This document shows positions 54,688 to 64,000 of a stretch of DNA of 64,000 bases, in pieces (positions within the stretch are counted from its first letter, which is position 1; each line of letters starts with the position of its first letter). A program made the translations under genes and the position numbers. Below the pieces are notes generated by a model. It saw only the letters and a list, made by a program, of their open reading frames with translations, did no database searches and was not told where the DNA came from. Source of the DNA: Craspedostauros australis (Eukaryota; Bacillariophyta; Bacillariophyceae; Mastogloiales; Achnanthaceae); the NCBI GenBank assembly GCA_026770025.1, contig JAMXDE010000068.1, forward strand, positions 1 through 64,000, in the 5' to 3' direction.

Positions 54688-54769
54688 CGTTTATAAACGA
54701 TAGATCAGGGCGAGCCCGCGAATCGTATCGTGCGAGGAAGACGAACATCATTCAAGAGCAGCAGGCTGA
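54688..54769 (+). other. Leader of copia element 3
   Basis: Eighty-two bases between the LTR and the polyprotein ATG, beginning CGTTTATAAACGATAGATC. A primer site is expected but no match to a tRNA 3' end is evident. Confidence 0.5.
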
Positions 54770-57700
54770 ATGAGCGAGGAAGAGGAATTGAGAGACATCC
54801 CTCTGTCCAACCCGACTATCAAGAGAGAAGAAGGTGCGAGTGAGACTCCACCACGAGAAGAGAAGGAAGTAACAGCGGCTACTGTCCTATCAGGCGAAGA
54901 CGCAAGCGCCATCGACGAGACCGAAGAGGAACGGTCTGCAAGGCAACATCGCGAGAAGGAGAGGATCCTCAAGGCGATCAAGCAAGAGGAGACTGGTGTG
55001 ACGAAGAGCATTCGCACAGCCAAACGAAGTGGTAAAAGTGAGACACCACCAGGAGGAGAATTTGTGACGAAAACAATCTCCGCGCAACAACAGGCGAAAA
55101 CCGAAAAAGTGACAACACAGAAACAGACAGAAATCAAGGGCGCGAGCGCACCAACGACGAAACAACGAATCAACATGGCGACTACAGCTAACACGAACAA
55201 GCGACGCATCAAGGCGCCGATGTTCAGCGGTGAACAGGAAGACTATAGCGCATGGGAGTCCCAAGCGAAAGCGTACGCTCGTGCACAGAAGACGAGAGAC
55301 GTGATGTTGGGCAAAACCAAAGTGCCAACAGTGAGCGAGATCGCGGCAGCCGACGGTGAAGCCAAGGAAGCGATGGAAGAGATCTACGAGCTGGGATGCG
55401 ATTGCTTCAGCGATCTGATCCTCATGATGGATGCAGAGAAAGGAAAAGGCAAGAAGGCCATCCAGTACATCAACCAATGCATCTCCGACGACTACCCCGA
55501 AGGAGACGCACACGGAGCGTGGAACGTTCTCGCGGAGAAGTTCCGACCATCCGATGCGGTGACGAAGATCAAACTCAAGCGCCAATTCAACAACGAAAAG
55601 ATGAAGAGAGACACGGAGCCCGACATCTACATCACGCAACTCGAGAGTCTACGATCGCGTCTCCACGATGTCAAGTACGAGATCACGGACGAGGAAATGA
55701 TCATGCAAATCCTCAGCACGGTGAGTAACGAATACAGAACTCACATCGTGAACTTCCAACACCAACTCACGTTCAATCCGGAACTGGTTACCATCAACAC
55801 GATCAGAGGAGTACTTCGTACTGCATACGCCACTCACAGAGGAGGCAAGGCATACGTCGACGACTTCCAAGACAGTAACACGAAGAGCAACGACACCGGC
55901 TTCACAAGCACCGGTAACTTCAAGGGTACTTGTCACAACTGTGGCGTATATGGCCATAGATCCGCCGATTGTCCAGAACGCAAGAAATCGAACAACAAGA
56001 AAAACAACAACAACAACAACAACAAAATGAACGGAAAGCGTAACAAGGGAAGCGGCTTCAAGGGGAAGTGCAACTACTGCGGCATCTTCGGACATCGCGA
56101 GGCGGAGTGCCGAAAGAAGAAGTTCAACGAAAGCAAAAAGAACAACGAACAAGCCAACGCGGCTACGGAAGGACACGACAAGAGCGGGCACGAGATGGTA
56201 CTCTCTGCGAAGGACATGCCGCTCTGCATGTTGGTGTCCGACGACTACATCGAAGACTCCTTCTTCGATAACTTCGAGTGCGTCGGAAGTGACGACGAAG
56301 TACAGGACGATGAGATCGTCCCGGAGTGGCTCAGCGAGGAGCCAATCATCCACGAGGTGGATCCAAGACGCGAGGTAAGCTACGAATGCTGCTTCAACGC
56401 GCACGACCTGATCGGTTCATACGGCGACGAAGCTGAGATGGACGACGAGGCCAACGATAGCGACATCGAAGAGGCCATGAGTGATGACGACGACGACGCC
56501 GACGAGGACGGCGCAGATGAAGATGACGAGGCAAACCGCAACGAAATGCCTCCTCCTCAAATCGGGAGATACGAGAGAACAGGAACCTTCATTAATCAAG
56601 GCCAAGGCGAAACGAACCGCGCAGTGGCGCCACCTCCTCCAGCGGCGGGGAACAACAGATCGGGCATCTTCGACGAGGATGACAGCGACGAATCCGAGGA
56701 CGGCAATCATCCAAACGACAGCTTCAATCCAAACGAGCGTGTCGTCTATCCAGCGAATATCGACTTCCCGGATATTGAAGATCCCAACAGTGTCGACTAT
56801 CTACTCCGTCACACTGTCACACCAGACGCAACAGCAACGGCATTAACAATCCAAAAGCAGCTCATCTTTGACGCTGTAATGGAAGCGGGGATGCGACTGT
56901 TCCCAGAAACCACACGAGGGGCACTCATGCCGATATGGGTGAACATGATGGGATCCATCCTATCCGAGCACTTCGAATCAATCGAAGAGATCCTTGCCAA
57001 TGCGATCGTCATCAACCACATACTGGAAGCCAACGACTCGGAAACGATCCCAGAAACGGATCTGCACTACATCCTCGGAGGATGTATGCGTGTACTCTTG
57101 CGAGAGCGATCACGCGTCCACCCATACGATCCAGTCACAGGATCACACCGAAGCAACACGACTCCATCGGACTACGCGCAGCTATCCGATGAGACCGACG
57201 ACGAACATCATGAGAATCCATGGAACGAATATGGAGCCCACATCAACGAAGAGAACGAAGACAACGTCATGACCGATACAGCTGCAGCAGCCGTGGAGCA
57301 GCTCCACAAGCTGAGCACCAAATACAAGGACAAGGTCAACAATGACACCTGGCTCGCCGACAGTGGAGCTTCGTGTCACATCGTCAATTCAGACGCCGCT
57401 CTCTTCAACGTGCGGCACATCAAGTCATTCGTCCAAGTGGGAGACAGCACGAAGCTGGACTCTCCCAAAATGGGATCCATTCGCTTGAAGGTCAAGCAAC
57501 GAGACAACACTGGCCACGTCATCCGGCTTGATGATGTGAAGTACACACCGAAATTGGCAGTGAACCTTTTCTCCACGAACAAGGCTCTGTACAACGGTTA
57601 CCAGCTTGGTAGCAACGGCATTCTGATGGACATCATCAATGGATCCGGAACGAAGATCGTATTCGACCGAGTCTTCCCCACGGCCAACGGATTCATCACG

Positions 57701-60700
57701 GGAGTGCAGATGCACCCCATCATGCCAACGAACGACGACAAGGCTTGCACAGCCCTCGTCAAGAACCCATCCAAGGAGATCAGCGCGGTGAACTTGCATC
57801 GAATGCTCGGCCACGCGCCACTCGAGGCCATGAAGCGAACGGCCGCCCAATACGGATGGAAGATTATCGGCGAGATGCCGGTATGTCGCGACTGCGCGGT
57901 CGCGAACGCAAGAGTGAAGAACATCCCGAAGACAACCATTCCGAGAGCGACTCGCCGCGGCGAACGGCTCTTCATTGACATTAGTTACACTAAACACATA
58001 AGCTTCGGAGATAAACGCTACTGGACCCTGATCGTGGACGACTGCACAGATCACTGCTGGAGTTTCTTTCTCAAGAACAAGAGTGATCAACCAGGGTACA
58101 TCAAACGATTCATCCAAACGATCAAGTCACAGACTGGTGACCAACAGATCATCTTCCGAGGTGACAACAGCGGAGAGAACAAATCCACGCAGGATACTCT
58201 CATCGATGCAGGACTCAACGTGAAATTCGAATTCACAGCATCGAACACGCCGCAACAGAACGGTAGAGTAGAACGCAAGTTCGCGTACCTCTACACCAAG
58301 ATCCGCTCCATGCTCAACGGAGCACAGCTCGACGAAGAGTATAGGCATGGCCTGTGGGCAGCAGCTGCAAGCACTGCCACCGCCATCGCCAATATCACCG
58401 TAGCGAAGAATCAAAAGGAGTCACCACATCGACAATTCTTCGGCAACGATCCACCATATGCGGATGCACTCCGCACTTTCGGAGAGGTGGGTGTTGTGAA
58501 GACTACCTACGGCGGGATTACCGCCAAACTCAAGAATAGAGGAGAAGAGATGGTGTTCATTGGATATGCACACCAACATGCATCAGGGGTCTACAACATG
58601 TACAGACCATCGACCAAGTCACTCATCTGCTCACGCGACATCAAGTGGCTCAACCAATCATACGGACAGTTCCGTGGCTGGGCGCCAGCATCGAACGTAT
58701 CCAACGAAAGAGGAACAACGGACGGAGACGGCTTCACAACCATCGGACGGAAGGGAGCAATGCCAAGGACGGCAACGCATCAAGCATCGAAAGCGAAGAG
58801 AGTATCTTTCGCTGACAGCAACATGTACTATATCCTATCAGACAGCGACGATGAGGATAATGAGGACGATGGAGTAGTAACTCAACCAGTCCATGACGAC
58901 GAGGAAGATCGGAGCGAATCCAATCATGAGGATGATGAGATCACATCATCCGGCGACGAAGCCGACGATGACACAGGCGTCACTCCTCCGAACACACCAG
59001 CGAGGTCTACACATGGCACACCATCCAGACCTCCACCAAGCAAGCCAAGCAAGCGTGACATAGCTAGAAAGGAGAGGATCCGACGTCACGAAGCACGAGG
59101 CAGGAAGGGAGAAGCTAATCCCAAGTCAACCACAGGGAAGAGGGTTCCCAGAGCTCTGCGTGAGCTCGCAGACTTCAACGAACGAGGTCGAAAGGAAGAA
59201 GGCTATGAGAGCGATCCATCATCCGATGAGGCAAGTGACGAACTCAGCGATGAGATGATCGATGATTCCAACAACGAAACTACAGATGACGAAGAAATCA
59301 TGGATGAAGGAGAAATCGAGATCACTCACCATAGCACAACAGGACTATACGGGATGAACGCAATTATCACCGACGCATCAACGATCGACATCGGACTGTC
59401 GATGCAGGACGAGAACAAGGAACCAGAGAAGCACATCGAACCTACAACATTCGATGGAGCCTTCAATCATCCAGACCCTATCCATCGAAAGGGATATCGA
59501 GCAGCCATCAAGAAGGAGTTCAACTCCATGGACACACGCAAAGTGTACAGCAAGATCAAACGAGACGCCATCCCACGCGGTCGCAGATGCTGCAAGTGCA
59601 AATGGGTCTTCAAGCTGAAGCGTGACGGTACACATCGAGCACGGCTCGTTGCATGTGGCTATTCACAAGTCGCAGGAGTAGACTTCCAAGAGCACTACTC
59701 ACCCGTCATCCATGACGTGACCTATCGGGTCATGATGGTGATCATGCTGATCAAGAAGATGGACTGCGCACTCGTCGATGTCGTAACGGCATTCCTACAT
59801 GGAGACCTCGACGAGGAGATCTACATGAACTGTCCCAACGGGATGGATCATCAACCAGACGAAGCCCTGACCCTACACAAGCCAATCTACGGACTTGTGC
59901 AGAGCGCCAGGCAATGGTTCAAGATGTTGGTATCGACCCTCAAGAATATCAACTTCGAACAGAGCGCGGCAGACCCGTGCCTGTTCTATAGGAAGACGAA
60001 CGAAGGAAGCATGATCGTGGCCATCTACGTGGACGATTGCTTCTGTTGCGGAGACTCCAAAGCACTGGAGACATTCCTGAATGACATCCAAGGCAGCAAA
60101 TTCAAGGTGACAATCGAGCGCGGACTCGGAGACTACCTCAGCTGCAACATCGAACTGAACCATGACAAGACTAGAGCGACATTGCGTCAACCACACCTCA
60201 TCCGACATCTCATCGAAGAGTTCGGAACCAAGGTTGAGAAAATGCAACGCTATGGGACACCGGGAACCCCGGGTCAAATCATCGTACGACCATCCGAAGA
60301 TAACGGACTGCAGAAGGTCGGACCGGAAGAACATGCCGAGTACCGCCGAGGCGTCGGTATGCTACTCTTCCTCATCAAGCACTCGCGACCAGATATCGCG
60401 AACCCTGTAAGGGAACTCTCCAAGGTATTGATCGGGCCCACCAAGGCCGCAATGAAGGAGATGTATCGGATCATCAAGTATGTGATCGATACAAAGGACT
60501 ATGGATTGAAGATCCACCCATCACGTCCAGACGACGACGGCTGGGACATGGAGCTCTTCTGCGATAGCGAATATGCAGGAGACAAGAACACGAGAATCAG
60601 CGTAGGGGGATTCATCCTATACCTGTGTAAGGTGCCAATCCTTTGGCGATCCAAGGCACAGAAGGCCGTCACACTCAGCTCATCCGAAGCAGAATACGTT

Positions 60701-61024
60701 GCCCTTTCCGAAGCGGCAAAGGAGATCTTCTTCGTCGTGCAGCTACTCGAAAGTGTGGGCGTCCCAGTGAAGACACCGATTAAGGTCCGTGTGGACAACA
60801 TCGGAGCGATCTTCATCGCCAAGAACCCATCGACATCTCAACGATCGCGGCACATCGACGTGCGCCATCACTACGTGAGGAACATGGTAATCAACAAAAC
60901 CATCGAAATCATTTTCGTTAAATCCGAGCAAAACACAAGCGACGGATTCACCAAGAACATCAAGGCCGACTTACAACGCGAACATGAGAAGTCGTACCTT
61001 GACACATCGAGAACATTCGAATGA
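54770..61024 (+). CDS. Copia gag-pol polyprotein, 2084 aa, intact
   Basis: Residues ~130-320 are a UBN2/copia-gag-like domain. Two CCHC knuckles follow: CHNCGVYGHRSADC (~388) and CNYCGIFGHREAEC (~434). After acidic stretches (~500-620) comes the protease motif LADSGASCH (Asp864). Integrase has the HHCC module (HRMLGHAPLEAMK, CRDCAVANA), with core Asp in FIDISYT (~1070), Asp in FRGDNSGE (~1131) and Glu in NGRVERKF (~1169). A second acidic, Ser-rich spacer precedes RT, which has DVVTAFLHGDLDEEIYM and AIYVDDCFCCGD (DD ~1755). RNase H has LFCDSEYAGD (~1932) and LSSSEAEYVAL. There is no extension after RNase H. Every catalytic motif is present and there is no stop, so it may be active. Confidence 0.95.
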   Translation: MSEEEELRDIPLSNPTIKREEGASETPPREEKEVTAATVLSGEDASAIDETEEERSARQHREKERILKAIKQEETGVTKSIRTAKRSGKSETPPGGEFVTKTISAQQQAKTEKVTTQKQTEIKGASAPTTKQRINMATTANTNKRRIKAPMFSGEQEDYSAWESQAKAYARAQKTRDVMLGKTKVPTVSEIAAADGEAKEAMEEIYELGCDCFSDLILMMDAEKGKGKKAIQYINQCISDDYPEGDAHGAWNVLAEKFRPSDAVTKIKLKRQFNNEKMKRDTEPDIYITQLESLRSRLHDVKYEITDEEMIMQILSTVSNEYRTHIVNFQHQLTFNPELVTINTIRGVLRTAYATHRGGKAYVDDFQDSNTKSNDTGFTSTGNFKGTCHNCGVYGHRSADCPERKKSNNKKNNNNNNNKMNGKRNKGSGFKGKCNYCGIFGHREAECRKKKFNESKKNNEQANAATEGHDKSGHEMVLSAKDMPLCMLVSDDYIEDSFFDNFECVGSDDEVQDDEIVPEWLSEEPIIHEVDPRREVSYECCFNAHDLIGSYGDEAEMDDEANDSDIEEAMSDDDDDADEDGADEDDEANRNEMPPPQIGRYERTGTFINQGQGETNRAVAPPPPAAGNNRSGIFDEDDSDESEDGNHPNDSFNPNERVVYPANIDFPDIEDPNSVDYLLRHTVTPDATATALTIQKQLIFDAVMEAGMRLFPETTRGALMPIWVNMMGSILSEHFESIEEILANAIVINHILEANDSETIPETDLHYILGGCMRVLLRERSRVHPYDPVTGSHRSNTTPSDYAQLSDETDDEHHENPWNEYGAHINEENEDNVMTDTAAAAVEQLHKLSTKYKDKVNNDTWLADSGASCHIVNSDAALFNVRHIKSFVQVGDSTKLDSPKMGSIRLKVKQRDNTGHVIRLDDVKYTPKLAVNLFSTNKALYNGYQLGSNGILMDIINGSGTKIVFDRVFPTANGFITGVQMHPIMPTNDDKACTALVKNPSKEISAVNLHRMLGHAPLEAMKRTAAQYGWKIIGEMPVCRDCAVANARVKNIPKTTIPRATRRGERLFIDISYTKHISFGDKRYWTLIVDDCTDHCWSFFLKNKSDQPGYIKRFIQTIKSQTGDQQIIFRGDNSGENKSTQDTLIDAGLNVKFEFTASNTPQQNGRVERKFAYLYTKIRSMLNGAQLDEEYRHGLWAAAASTATAIANITVAKNQKESPHRQFFGNDPPYADALRTFGEVGVVKTTYGGITAKLKNRGEEMVFIGYAHQHASGVYNMYRPSTKSLICSRDIKWLNQSYGQFRGWAPASNVSNERGTTDGDGFTTIGRKGAMPRTATHQASKAKRVSFADSNMYYILSDSDDEDNEDDGVVTQPVHDDEEDRSESNHEDDEITSSGDEADDDTGVTPPNTPARSTHGTPSRPPPSKPSKRDIARKERIRRHEARGRKGEANPKSTTGKRVPRALRELADFNERGRKEEGYESDPSSDEASDELSDEMIDDSNNETTDDEEIMDEGEIEITHHSTTGLYGMNAIITDASTIDIGLSMQDENKEPEKHIEPTTFDGAFNHPDPIHRKGYRAAIKKEFNSMDTRKVYSKIKRDAIPRGRRCCKCKWVFKLKRDGTHRARLVACGYSQVAGVDFQEHYSPVIHDVTYRVMMVIMLIKKMDCALVDVVTAFLHGDLDEEIYMNCPNGMDHQPDEALTLHKPIYGLVQSARQWFKMLVSTLKNINFEQSAADPCLFYRKTNEGSMIVAIYVDDCFCCGDSKALETFLNDIQGSKFKVTIERGLGDYLSCNIELNHDKTRATLRQPHLIRHLIEEFGTKVEKMQRYGTPGTPGQIIVRPSEDNGLQKVGPEEHAEYRRGVGMLLFLIKHSRPDIANPVRELSKVLIGPTKAAMKEMYRIIKYVIDTKDYGLKIHPSRPDDDGWDMELFCDSEYAGDKNTRISVGGFILYLCKVPILWRSKAQKAVTLSSSEAEYVALSEAAKEIFFVVQLLESVGVPVKTPIKVRVDNIGAIFIAKNPSTSQRSRHIDVRHHYVRNMVINKTIEIIFVKSEQNTSDGFTKNIKADLQREHEKSYLDTSRTFE

Positions 61025-61044
61025 CCGAATGCACACAGGAAGGG

Positions 61045-61834
61045 TGTCGAGATGTACATGTGAGTATATGTCAAGATGTACGTGTATATGTGCATCGTTC
61101 ACCCATTATTCTCTCATACGCACTTGGACGGTACAACTACATTCGTGTCGATAGTATACTATGATTCGTCAGAATTACAGGGGAAATGGAACACACGAAA
61201 AGGGGCAAGATTTCTGGAGGAAATTTGCAAATAACGATTTCTGGGAGAATCAGAAGATCGTCCGTCCATGCATCAATGGTACCAAGAGAATCTCGAGGTA
61301 CTTCCCAACTAAACCTCAGATGACGATATCATCTGACAGACCACTGCATCACCAATGGAACGTGACATCTGGAGAGCAGAAGGACGCCTACTGACGTCGA
61401 CAGGATGTCATCGTGTCACCACGTCGACATCTGTCTCCAAGTCAGAGCAGGAGGCGAAGATGCGATGACTCATGAAGATCATGGATACTGAAGGTGAACT
61501 TCAAATGGTAAGTACTCATGGAGTAGGAACCAGTACTGAATGAACGGAGTGTCGAATGCGGAGTACGCATCGAACACGGAGTATCGTGCGCGACGAGCAC
61601 ACGATGTTGAGAGAGAGAGAGAATACAGAGAGAGAAGCGAGAGAGCATCTCGCGTACCGACTCATAGTCGGAGACTGAATCTACGAAACAGATTGAAGCA
61701 CCGAGAGCATCGGGCAAGAGAACGGCGTACACCGAGAGGATCGGAGTAGCCAAGTAATGAAATAGCAAACAGACGACTATCAACCAACACCATCTTCCAC
61801 GATCGTAGGTTACCGTGAGCGGAACTTGCCAACA
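61045..61834 (+). repeat. 3' LTR of copia element 3
   Basis: 790 bp, same ends as the 5' LTR. It is followed by CAGGCGCC with no match to the left flank. Confidence 0.93.
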
Positions 61835-61835
61835 C

Positions 61836-62041
61836 AGGCGCCTCGTCGCTCTGGAGACATGGAAGGCGTCTTGACCTCTGCGAGAGTACTGGTTGCAAGC
61901 GGTGTCGATGGCTTCCGCTGTCTCATGTTGCAACCCTTCGAGTCCAACGTTCTGCGGCACGAAGTCGTCGCGAACGATGTTGCGGTGGGGAATCGAGTCA
62001 AACCCCAACCAGGTGAAGATCTGGGTCAGTGTGATTGCCAT
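61836..62041 (-). pseudogene. N-terminal fragment of an ORF, cut off by copia element 3
   Basis: ATG at 62041 opens MAITLTQIFTWLGFDSIPHR, then EAIDTACNQYSRRGQDAFHV and SRATRRL, and runs into the LTR. The pattern (a W-x-GF segment, then a polar helix ending in a basic RRTKRL-like motif) resembles N-termini of a repetitive, gag-like ORF family I associate with diatoms; this identification is tentative. The rest of such a protein is absent on the far side of the element (minus strand below 53897). Confidence 0.4.
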
Positions 62042-62711
62042 GCTGTGTGGTGGTCAGCCGGTACTGCCGCTGCTGGACACCCTCACTTGGATGATCAATC
62101 CGTGAGTCCTTTGAGCTCCCAAGTGACCTGACTTCTTCGAGCCGTCGCTCCTGCCGTCACTGGTTCCAAATCGCAGAGCGAAGCAACTGATAAACCGAAT
62201 GATTCTGGCTTGCTTGCGTGCTCAGGACACGAAATGAAGCACTCGCAGGCACACAGATGACAGTCTTCTATTGCTTATCTGTTGTTGGTGTATTGCTGAT
62301 ACACTCCTTGTTGTGAACCAGATTGTGACCACATGCCATGAATCCAACAAAGACACATGCTCTGTTTGTTTGTTTTTCCCCTGTGTTGTTTCAGCCACAA
62401 ACATTCCGCCTCGGTTGCTTGTGACTGTACGGTCACAGAATCTTTGACCAATACGAGCTACGCGACTCGTTTGACCCTAAAACTCGCTCTCTAGCGTTAT
62501 CGTTGGTGCATCAACTACGATCTGCAGTTCGTATGCCATTCGGAGCTTCCATTCATCACAACAATACCTTACATTACATTGCATTACATTGCATTGCACA
62601 GCATTGAATAGAGCACTATTCTACATAGCACTGCATATGATAGCATCACATAGCATCACACACACAAACATACTCAGACATACTACTGCGACTGAGCACA
62701 ACAGGACAGGC
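62042..62711. other. Intergenic, 5' flank of the gene at 62712, with ATTAC/ATTGC microsatellite
   Basis: Pentanucleotide-type repeats (ATTAC, ATTGC) at 62568-62607 and further CATAGCA-type repeats to about 62660, just upstream of the next start codon. No other gene is seen. Confidence 0.5.
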
Positions 62712-63467
62712 ATGACGACAATGATAGAACCTCTCTCAGTGTTGACAATGTTGGACACTCCCGCTGCACCACCGCAAATGACTGGAATGGACAACAGCTG
62801 CAATGACAGCACTCATGATGCTGCGCCGCGCACATCGCTGCACAAGAGCGATCGCAGGCAGCAGCGCGGCTTCGTCTTCGAGATGGACGGTGCTTACGAT
62901 TGCAAGCACTCCGCATCGCTGTCGTCCATCGAGACGTTGCCGACGATGCGGTGCTCCCTGTCCTCGGAGTCCAGCGACGCTGACTACTACTGTCCATTCG
63001 AGGACCCCAAGCAAGTGCGCTTCGCACCGATGGTCGAGATCCGCGAGATGCCGACCACGTTGGGCGTCGGACCCGTGGTGATCGGACCGCCGCTGACGAT
63101 GCAGTGGGAACCGAGCCGAGAGTACACTGCTGTTCTCAACGACTCCTCGCGATCGCCGCCGCGCCGCCGATCCTCGGTGCTGTGTTCCATGACGACGTCG
63201 CTGCTCAACAATAGACGCAACGCGTTGCAACCATTGACGCCGCAGCAACGGCATGTGCGGTTGCGCCAGAACGGCATCACCGTGCAGGAGATTCAGAGTG
63301 CCATCGCTGTGTCGCAGCTCATTCTGCAGCAGCGCATGAAGACGCAGATGAAGGTGATGCAGCGGCAGCAGAAGCGCAGTCAGAAGAGCAGGCGGCAGCG
63401 GCGACAGAGCCATCCGGCCGTTGTCGATGCGATGACGCGTAAGGATATCTTTCTGGAGTGTGCGTAG
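62712..63467 (+). CDS. Protein of a diatom-type family of unknown function (251 aa)
   Basis: ATG at 62712 (MTTMIEPLSVLTMLDTPAAP) to TAG at 63465. In-frame alternatives are an ATG at 62637 and a TTG at 62589; 62712 is preferred because the bases before it are low-complexity repeats. The N-terminal half is Ser-rich. Then comes KQVRFAPMVEIREMPTTLGV, then GPPLTMQW, an Arg/Ser-rich stretch, and a helical Gln/Arg/Lys-rich tail with RHVRLRQNGITVQEIQSAIA and LILQQRMKTQMK. The same order of blocks (VRF-x-VE, PTT-GV-P, GP-LTMQW, RL-x2-NG-x7-IQS) occurs in the host gene split by copia element 1, so the two are paralogues. The basic helical tail may form a coiled coil or bind nucleic acid, but the function is unknown. 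Confidence 0.75.
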   Translation: MTTMIEPLSVLTMLDTPAAPPQMTGMDNSCNDSTHDAAPRTSLHKSDRRQQRGFVFEMDGAYDCKHSASLSSIETLPTMRCSLSSESSDADYYCPFEDPKQVRFAPMVEIREMPTTLGVGPVVIGPPLTMQWEPSREYTAVLNDSSRSPPRRRSSVLCSMTTSLLNNRRNALQPLTPQQRHVRLRQNGITVQEIQSAIAVSQLILQQRMKTQMKVMQRQQKRSQKSRRQRRQSHPAVVDAMTRKDIFLECA

Positions 63468-64000
63468 AGGTTGAGATGGAGCAGGGAATGAAATAGGGAG
63501 TGCAACGGAGAGAGAGGCGCAGCACATTTTTGAAGAGTAACCTCAATAGTTCTACAGTTGTCCATTGAGCAACTACACTACCAGACGACTGTGTTCGTAA
63601 CATGACTTGCTTAGGACTCTCATGTGCACTGCTGCAGCGCACGAATGTTGATGTGGTAGGAACATAGCTAGCATGTTATTACGATAGGTCCCATCCATTG
63701 ACAGTATCTTTCATGGTGGAGATCAAAGGAAAAGCACAGTGCGATTTGAGGATGGCGAGATGGCGAAGGAACCACATCGCAGATACCGACACTGAATGTA
63801 ACCCTATGTTAATGGTGGAAACAAGCAACCCATGTTCACAACTGCCAATGGCGTTACTCGCAACAGTGTATACCATTCAATGAGGTAGATAATTACCTCC
63901 CGATTGATCCTCCCTCGATTCGCCTCTATCACAATCAAACACTGGTTGTTGTCCGCAAGCAGCGTCGCAAGAGCCATGTTATCGCGTGATTCGGGCCTCT
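63468..64000. other. Intergenic, nothing recognised
   Basis: Short ORFs only; none with a motif or homology that I can support. Confidence 0.4.

Larger units (their letters stand above)
53898..61834 (+). mobile_element. Ty1/copia LTR retrotransposon, second type (7.9 kb, intact)
   Basis: LTRs are 53898-54687 and 61045-61834, 790 bp each, starting TGTCGAG and ending CCAACA (TG...CA type), with under ten differences seen between them. One intact gag-pol frame lies between. A purine tract (AGGAAGGG) precedes the 3' LTR. The flanks are CAATG on the left and CAGGC on the right, so no target duplication is present. It is unrelated in LTR and gag to the two large copia elements upstream. Confidence 0.93.

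Overview
This window looks like a transposon-rich stretch of a eukaryotic nuclear genome, most probably a diatom and possibly a centric, Thalassiosira-like one. The case rests on Ty1/copia elements whose integrases carry the diatom-type TTQ motif in place of HHCC, a diatom-style LINE, a piggyBac-like DDD transposase, ankyrin/BTB genes with near-identical DNA repeats, and two proteins sharing a C-terminal motif (PTT-GV-P...GP-LTMQW) of a kind I associate with diatoms. No bacterial operons, rRNA or CRISPR are present. Species assignment is inference.

Layout. Positions 1-1458 hold the 5' part of an ankyrin/BTB gene (minus strand) that runs off the left edge. Positions 1954-3228 plus 15057-15250 are the two halves of one minus-strand host gene. 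They are split by an 11,828-bp copia element (3229-15056, TSD AGGGT); across the duplicated site the frame is continuous. A sister element of exactly the same length (15542-27369, TSD GCAGC) sits 485 bp further on, in the same orientation, upstream of that gene's ATG. The sister has an intact 3542-aa polyprotein with an unusual ~880-aa extension after RNase H; the first copy is broken by one CGA-to-TGA codon. Next come an unassigned low-complexity ORF, a decayed SRR1-like fragment (28684-28995) and a second, complete ankyrin/BTB gene (29220-30932).

Positions 31648-40155 are an old, frame-broken LINE on the minus strand, with ORF1, endonuclease, RT, RNase H and CCHC-type tail recognisable, bracketed by an imperfect 16-bp direct repeat. 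A tRNA-like sequence lies inside it on the plus strand. Positions 41232-47044 are a layered nest: two copies of one inverted-repeat (MITE-like) family, one interrupted by a 241-bp insert, the other by a 780-bp terminal-inverted-repeat element and by a 3.9-kb piggyBac-like transposon. That transposase has all three catalytic Asp and a Cys-rich tail but one in-frame TGA.

Positions 47045-53053 are gene-poor, with a third, badly decayed ankyrin/BTB copy (48995-49377) and a telomere-like interstitial array (50273-50341). A gene of unknown function (53054-53897) runs into a second type of copia element (53898-61834, 790-bp LTRs, intact 2084-aa polyprotein). No TSD flanks it, and a different truncated ORF lies on its other side. 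The window ends with a host gene (62712-63467) paralogous at its C-terminus to the gene split by the first copia element.

Reading the layers together: the LINE and MITEs look oldest and the copia twins youngest (one mismatch between the LTRs of each). Much of the decay I can read, including both LTR differences and the polyprotein nonsense codon, is CpG to TpG, which suggests methylated transposons mutating by deamination.
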